NCBI GenBank assembly: GCA_012729315.1 | Contig: JAAYDI010000022.1 | Span: 1 to 35,817 of the forward strand | DNA from: Planctomycetaceae bacterium | GTDB lineage: Bacteria; Planctomycetota; Planctomycetia; Pirellulales; Pirellulaceae | Length of the DNA stretch: 35,817 bases | Reading direction: 5' to 3' | Part shown: positions 31,338 through 35,817 of the stretch, one piece after another | How the letters are laid out: every line of letters starts with the position of its first letter | How positions within the stretch are numbered: position 1 is the stretch's first letter | The notes under the pieces: model-generated | Seen by the model: only the letters and a program-made list of their open reading frames with translations | Databases searched by the model: none | Told to the model about the DNA's origin: nothing | Made by a program: the position numbers and the translations under genes

Positions 31338-32309
31338 TCACCGGACGGCCGCTGGGGCGTCGGACGCGGCAATGACCGGCAGGGTACCACCTTCGTGCAT
31401 GCTGAATTCAGCCCACACCGGCAGGTGTTTGGAGACCTGCAGCGCCTGCTCCAGTGTCAGATTGTACTCGCGCAGGAAATCGAACACCCCACTCTGCCCC
31501 ATGTATTCGCTCGTGGCCGGCAACTGGAAGACCAGGTTGGCGTACTGCTGCGTCTGACGCGTGTTGGTGGGCGTCTGCGAAATGGCAGCCATCATGCCCG
31601 ACACCTGCCCCAGTTCGCCGAACTGCCGGTCGTCGGTGTTGAAGTCGCCGATCAGAATCAAATCGTCTTCGCCGCGTCCGTCATCCCGGATCGAGAAGAA
31701 CACGTTGTCGAGAACTCTGATTTCTTCGGCCACTTCGTCCGGGTCCAGGTGCAGGTTCGCTAGCGTGAACGTGAACGCCTGGTCGGACGCCGGGCCGCGC
31801 ACGCGGAACCAGCCTACGAACGGCGGCCAATGCAGCAAGTCGTCGGGATCGTCGACGGTGTACACGGCGCTGCGATCGACCTCGATCGTCGCCTGGTCGA
31901 ACACGAACGCGAATTGCTCCTTGCTCGCCGTGCGCCCGACGGGTGGGCTGGCGAGCAGTGCATAGTGCCGTCCGGTGGCGTTGATCTGGGTCAGCAGTTT
32001 CTGCAGGACCTCGGGGCGCTCAGTGCGGATCTCCTGGAGCGCTACCACGTCGAAGCGGCGAATCGTGTCGGCGATAATCTCCATCACGTCCGGCTTGTCC
32101 GCTTTGGTGGGGCCGAACTCCTCTAGGTTGAACGAGGCAATCCGGATGGTGCCCTGCGTGCGGGCTGCCGGCGGCAACCCGCGATCTTCCACGCGGTTAC
32201 GGCGAACCAGCTTGAGTTCCTGCAGTCCGCGGATTTCGTAGCGGTCCAGCAGCAACCAGATGCCCACCACCACGACGGCGATGGTCAGCAGAAACCTCGA
32301 TGATCCCAT
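31338..32309 (-). CDS. Membrane-anchored endonuclease/exonuclease/phosphatase-family protein
   Basis: A 323-residue protein with one N-terminal membrane helix at 6-21, then a DNase-I-like fold that should face the periplasm. EEP motifs: RIASFNLEEFG (Asn61), VALQEIR (Glu93), LANLHLDPDE (His187), LIGDFNTDD (Asp222, Asn224) and the final SKHLPVWAEF (His295). The last motif is usually SDHxP; here Lys replaces the Asp that pairs with the catalytic His. The gene may be an exported nuclease or phosphoesterase with altered activity. GGAAGGGGGG lies eight or so bases before the ATG at 32309. It ends 75 bases from the convergent exonuclease. Confidence 0.87.
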   Translation of the reverse strand: MGSSRFLLTIAVVVVGIWLLLDRYEIRGLQELKLVRRNRVEDRGLPPAARTQGTIRIASFNLEEFGPTKADKPDVMEIIADTIRRFDVVALQEIRTERPEVLQKLLTQINATGRHYALLASPPVGRTASKEQFAFVFDQATIEVDRSAVYTVDDPDDLLHWPPFVGWFRVRGPASDQAFTFTLANLHLDPDEVAEEIRVLDNVFFSIRDDGRGEDDLILIGDFNTDDRQFGELGQVSGMMAAISQTPTNTRQTQQYANLVFQLPATSEYMGQSGVFDFLREYNLTLEQALQVSKHLPVWAEFSMHEGGTLPVIAASDAPAAVR

Positions 32310-32565
32310 GGAAAACGCCCCCCTTCCGGCTCCGACGCCCGCTGGCCGTTGCCCGGTCGTCCGCCGACAGAATCCCACGTCTTTCTTCGTCCCCCGCAGG
32401 TGCTGGCCTTGAGGAGGCATCTGTGAGGTAGGTCTCTGCCGGGGGGGTGCCGAAATCGGTTTACGGGCCGTCGGGCGGCGGCACCAAGAAGACGCGCGAT
32501 CCATGATGACTGACACGCCCGCGGCCTGCCGCGCGGGCCCGCCCGTCAACCGGACACGTCGTGCG

Positions 32566-34347
32566 CTACCGGCCGTGTGTGGCCGAGAAACCGGGCAGCC
32601 AGCCTTCGGCCAGCACGCTCACGGCCGTGCGGTCTTCCAGATTCGGCCGGAAGACGGTCAGCAGGAACAGCGGCAGGTACCAGGCCATGTACAATCCGCC
32701 GCCGTAACCGTGCCAGAACTGCGTGGCGATCATGACGGCCGCGGAACAACTCACCAGGGTGCCCAGGTTCTTCTGTGCGGGCCAGATCGCCATCGAGCCG
32801 CACATGGCCACGAATGCGGTGAGTATCGGATAGCGGTAGACAGGGTGCCAGCCGAGTCCCCAGATGCCACCCAGCCCCTTGGACTGCGGCGGCATCAGCC
32901 CGAACATCTTCTTGAAACACTGCCAGAAGGCCTCGGCGTCCGGGGACACGAACAACAGCATCAACACCATTACCGTCAGCACCAACACCAGTCCCACCGT
33001 GAACCGCAACATCCCACGCTGCCAGTAGAAACTGAACCACAACGGCAGGAGGAACAGGGGATAGTAGATGATGCCGATGGCCAGGCCGAGGAACATGCCG
33101 GCGACCAGGGGCCTGCGATAACAGAAGATGGCCCACACCAGCATGGCCGTCGGCAGCACATGATCGACGCGGCCGGTGAACTGGGACGTGTATGGGAGCA
33201 TCAGATAGAGGGTGGCCGCGCCCACCCCCATCTTGACATTGTTGAAATGCCAGAAGCCGACGGCAATGATGCCGATGACGATCGCCAGGTGCGACAGAAT
33301 GGCCACCAACTTGGCCACGGTCGTGTACGCCCGGATCGTCGCCACGAATGCCTGGTCGGGTGGACACAGCGCCGCCTGGACAATCGACATCTCCGTGCCG
33401 TCCGGCTTGCGCAGCCGGATCTGGCCGTCCGGCGCGATCTCGAGGAACTCCGCCTCCACGTCCACCAGCGGCTGGTCGGGGCGCGTACGATACGACCAGT
33501 CACGAAACCGTGGCGGCGGCGCATCAACCCGCTGGCGCGCCAGATTCGATCCCATCTTTACCGTGGGCAGGCTGGGGAGGGTGAACACCAGCGCATAGCC
33601 CGGCCCGTGCCGGTCGAGATCGTTCGTGGTCTGCCGGCTGATGAGTCGCTCCGCGTTACTGGGGCTCAGGAGATCATCGGCTGTGGGCCGGCTGGCCACC
33701 ACGTTGGCCATCAGGAACACAAACAGCGAGCAGCAGCTGAAGATCAGGCCGCCCGTGGTCATGTTGGGCTCCAACAGCGGCCGCCGCACCATCGTGGAGT
33801 CGATCAGGCAGCGCACCAGCAACAGCAGACCCGTCAGCAGCAGCCAGATGAAACCAATCCGTTCAATCGTCTTGCCGCGCAGCAGCTGATTCTGAGCTGC
33901 TGACAAGGGGCTGTCACTTTGTTGCTCGGTCACAGCCGGCTCGGTATCGCGGACCTGTTTGCTGTTGCGCGTCGCGCCAGGGGACGGCAGGGCGGGAGTG
34001 CCGGCGGCACCGTCGCCGGAGGAGGGCGGGGGAGCGAGCTGTGCGGACGATGGCCCGGTACCCGGTTCCTCGCTCGCCGCCGCCGGCAGCCGATGGCCGA
34101 CGTCCGGTTGTGTGGTCTCCTGGTTCTGCCGCGCCGCCACCGCCGCCGCCATCGCTTCCATACGCACTCTCTGCCCCTCGGAAACCAGGAGCAGGCCAGG
34201 CGCCAGCAGGATCAGCAGGAGCAGGTCCAGATTCCGCACGCTCCAGAAACGGCCGAACTTGAAGAACAGGCCGATGATCAGCAGCGATGCCAGATAGGTC
34301 CATGTCGTGGGATCTATCTTTTCGTAATGGAACAGGATTTCGTTCAT
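32566..34347 (-). CDS. Polytopic membrane protein with SHD1 domain, GT-C-like
   Basis: A 593-residue protein of unknown function. Two hydrophobic segments near the N-terminus (18-30, 40-56) are followed by a disordered Pro/Ala/Gln-rich stretch (70-150), helices at 162-182 and 197-216, then a soluble insert at 245-335. Residues 281-335 fit SHD1 (SLA1 homology domain 1), found in many planctomycete proteins: RDWSYRTRPDQPLVDVEAEF then GQIRLRKPDGTEMSIVQAAL and a DQAFV end. Six or more membrane helices follow (340-570), with GRVDHVLPTAMLVWAIFCY and GLAIGIIYYPLFLLPLWFSF recalling GT-C or GT87-like mannosyltransferases; this likeness is weak. The catalytic residues cannot be fixed. ATG at 34347 has a weak site; a plausible promoter lies upstream. 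Confidence 0.8.
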   Translation of the reverse strand: MNEILFHYEKIDPTTWTYLASLLIIGLFFKFGRFWSVRNLDLLLLILLAPGLLLVSEGQRVRMEAMAAAVAARQNQETTQPDVGHRLPAAASEEPGTGPSSAQLAPPPSSGDGAAGTPALPSPGATRNSKQVRDTEPAVTEQQSDSPLSAAQNQLLRGKTIERIGFIWLLLTGLLLLVRCLIDSTMVRRPLLEPNMTTGGLIFSCCSLFVFLMANVVASRPTADDLLSPSNAERLISRQTTNDLDRHGPGYALVFTLPSLPTVKMGSNLARQRVDAPPPRFRDWSYRTRPDQPLVDVEAEFLEIAPDGQIRLRKPDGTEMSIVQAALCPPDQAFVATIRAYTTVAKLVAILSHLAIVIGIIAVGFWHFNNVKMGVGAATLYLMLPYTSQFTGRVDHVLPTAMLVWAIFCYRRPLVAGMFLGLAIGIIYYPLFLLPLWFSFYWQRGMLRFTVGLVLVLTVMVLMLLFVSPDAEAFWQCFKKMFGLMPPQSKGLGGIWGLGWHPVYRYPILTAFVAMCGSMAIWPAQKNLGTLVSCSAAVMIATQFWHGYGGGLYMAWYLPLFLLTVFRPNLEDRTAVSVLAEGWLPGFSATHGR

Positions 34348-34407
34348 GACACCCGCGCAGCTGTCACGGTCCCCGGAGCACCAGAATCGGACCAGCGGAA
34401 CCCTACC

Positions 34408-34435
34408 AGAATAGGGATATACCCCAGATTTTCAA
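34408..34435 (-). promoter_or_regulatory. Candidate promoter for the SHD1 membrane protein
   Basis: On the minus strand TTGAAA (34430-34435; five of six) is followed after 16 bases by TATTCT (34408-34413; four of six). Transcription would start near 34401, about 54 bases before the ATG. The spacer contains a GGGATATACCC near-palindrome. Confidence 0.4.
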
Positions 34436-34595
34436 GCACCCGGCGCGGCGCGGCGGTGCGCCGGATGGACGACTTATCCGCAGGCAGTGTCAGCACTTGG
34501 TGCCATTGGAGGCGGTGCCGCAGAAAGCGCGCGGACCGCGTGTCGCGAACGTATAATCGCTGCAATCGGTACACCACGCGCACTAGGCCCGCGCG

Positions 34596-35792
34596 TCACG
34601 GCCCTAGACGCTGCCGCGCCTCGTCCGACCAGGGACTCGACGGAGCCAGCGTCAGGAACGCCCGCCAGTGCCGTTCGGCGGCCTCGCGCCGCCCCAGCTC
34701 GTCGAGCGTTCGCGCGAGATGGTAGTGCACATCGGGATAGTCGCCGTGATGCGCGAGGGCCCCTTCGAACGCCGCCACCGCCAGCTCCGGCTGCCCGGTC
34801 TCGGCCAGCACGCATCCCAGATTGGCCCGGGCTTCGACGTAGTCCTCGTCCAGTTCGATCGCCATGTAGTACCGTTCGCGCGCGGCACTGACGTCCCCCA
34901 GCCGATAGAGCAGTTCGGCCAGGTGGAAACAGACATCGGCGGAGGGCCCGGCCGAGGCGAGAACCACGCGCAGCAGTTCCGTCGCCTGTTCCAGCTGCCC
35001 GTCGTCCTCGTATCTGGCAGCCAGCTCCCGAAGCTCCTCGGGACTTGATGACAATGTATCGTCACTTGGCAGCGGCACCACCGCCGGCTCCGCAGCCTCC
35101 CCCGCGCCGGCATCAGCGGTCCGGTCCAAGGCATCGAAGTCGAACCGCAACTGCCCGCCCGGTTCGATCAGTCCTTCTCCCTGCCGCAACAGCAGCTGTT
35201 GCCCCTGCACGATCACCGACAGTTGGGCGAGCGGTCGCTCCACGTTGGGCAGATAGCGAGACAGTTCGGCCAGCTTCTTCTCGATGGCGGCCGGCGAGGC
35301 GCCGGCCGCCAGCAGCGCCGCCAGCTGCCGGGCCGTCGCCACCTCCTGAAAGTCGAAGTACGGCAGGCGGTGTACTTCACGCACCGGCACAATCAACTGC
35401 CGCCGGTGCCAGCGGCGGATGATCGATACCGATACCCCCAGCAACTCCGCCAGCATGGCGGGCGTGTACAGCCGCACGTCCGCTTCCTCGTCGAACATCC
35501 CCAGTCGCTGCCAGAACTGCGTCTCCGAGATGATCTCCAACTCCCCCTCCGCAGCCCGCTGGCGGACCGCGTCATCCAGAAGGCTGGATTCGTCCAGCGG
35601 CAGTTCGTCCGCGCCAAGCACCACCAGATCCAGCTTGCCGCTCACCTCGTCCACCGGGATCCCGCCATGGTCCCGGATCAGGCTCTGCGCCGCACGCCGC
35701 GCCATGCCGCCCAGCTTGCCGACAAACGCCACACGCACCCCCTTGAGTGCCTCTGAGGAATCCGGAGGATCTGCTGCCGACATAGACTGCAT
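34596..35792 (-). CDS. BRCT - MerR - TPR fusion protein
   Basis: A 398-residue cytoplasmic protein with three unrelated domains. Residues 15-97 fit a BRCT domain (LKGVRVAFVGKLGGMARRAA, IRDHGGIPVDEVSGKLDLVVLG, EIISETQFWQRLG). Residues 105-180 fit a MerR-type winged helix (VRLYTPAMLAELLGVSVSII, RRWHRRQLIVPVREVHRLPYFDFQEV). A linker with its own conserved look (LSVIVQGQQLLLRQGEGLIE) reaches about residue 221, then an acidic Pro/Ala stretch. Residues 252-395 hold about four TPR repeats (ARYEDDGQLEQATELLRVVL, CFHLAELLYRLGDVSAARER, ANLGCVLAETGQPELAVAAF, HYHLARTLDELGRREAAERH). BRCT binds phosphopeptides or DNA ends in other proteins, MerR binds DNA, TPR binds proteins. Function is therefore DNA-linked regulation, by inference. 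ATG at 35792 and 35783 are both possible; neither has a good site. Confidence 0.85.
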   Translation of the reverse strand: MQSMSAADPPDSSEALKGVRVAFVGKLGGMARRAAQSLIRDHGGIPVDEVSGKLDLVVLGADELPLDESSLLDDAVRQRAAEGELEIISETQFWQRLGMFDEEADVRLYTPAMLAELLGVSVSIIRRWHRRQLIVPVREVHRLPYFDFQEVATARQLAALLAAGASPAAIEKKLAELSRYLPNVERPLAQLSVIVQGQQLLLRQGEGLIEPGGQLRFDFDALDRTADAGAGEAAEPAVVPLPSDDTLSSSPEELRELAARYEDDGQLEQATELLRVVLASAGPSADVCFHLAELLYRLGDVSAARERYYMAIELDEDYVEARANLGCVLAETGQPELAVAAFEGALAHHGDYPDVHYHLARTLDELGRREAAERHWRAFLTLAPSSPWSDEARQRLGP

Positions 35793-35817
35793 CCGAGAGA
35801 TAACGCGGGCCCAGGAG

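Overview
The window is 35.8 kb of GC-rich, densely coded chromosome from a member of the Planctomycetota, most likely of the Pirellulales/Planctomycetes type. The evidence is protein content only: a ThiD2-ThiE fusion, a HemD-HemE fusion, a PQQ-like beta-propeller protein with an EF-hand, an SHD1 domain inside a membrane protein, a CGAEPA-repeat cysteine-rich exported protein, an oversized Tex, and several short conserved proteins of the kind common in that phylum. No 16S or other RNA marker is present, so the assignment is inference. I see no tRNA, rRNA, CRISPR array, insertion sequence, integrase or prophage; this is core chromosome rather than an island.

Layout. 139-3518: a PP2C phosphatase (-) diverges from a PEGA-domain lipoprotein (+), which runs tail to tail into the mce/mla lipid-transport operon (order of translation mlaE, mlaF, mlaD, all -). 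5691-9073: clpC (-) and a TPR membrane protein (-), with degenerate short tandem repeats on both sides of clpC. 9235-15311: a plus-strand run with thiD2-thiE, a CYTH-domain protein, an FtsX-type permease, lpxB, a small lysine-rich protein and a single-pass membrane protein. 15333-17249: a secreted PQQ-like propeller (-). 17803-20780: the cysteine-rich exported protein with a strong terminator, then hemD-hemE (+). 20801-21046: a small acidic protein (-). 21335-25299: tex and a co-transcribed small protein (+). 25375-27138: a TPR protein and an HDOD signalling protein (-). 27640-35792: a small membrane protein (+), a GT2-like glycosyltransferase (-), peptidase T (-), a DEDDy exonuclease (+), a membrane-anchored EEP-family hydrolase (-), a polytopic GT-C-like protein carrying SHD1 (-), and a BRCT-MerR-TPR fusion protein (-).

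Functionally the window mixes envelope construction (Mla lipid transport, LpxB for lipid A, cysteine-rich exported protein, glycosyltransferases), proteostasis and RNA accessory functions (ClpC, Tex), cofactor synthesis (thiamine, haem) and signalling (PP2C, HDOD, MerR-like). Apart from the mlaEFD set and the tex pair, few neighbours form clear pathways; most are single-gene or two-gene units. The most unusual items are the BRCT-MerR-TPR architecture, the four-module cysteine-rich protein, the 200-residue Ala/Pro-rich insertion and 30-bp tandem repeat in Tex, the SHD1 domain inside a polytopic membrane protein, and an 8-bp-phased degenerate repeat that runs across the clpC stop codon.
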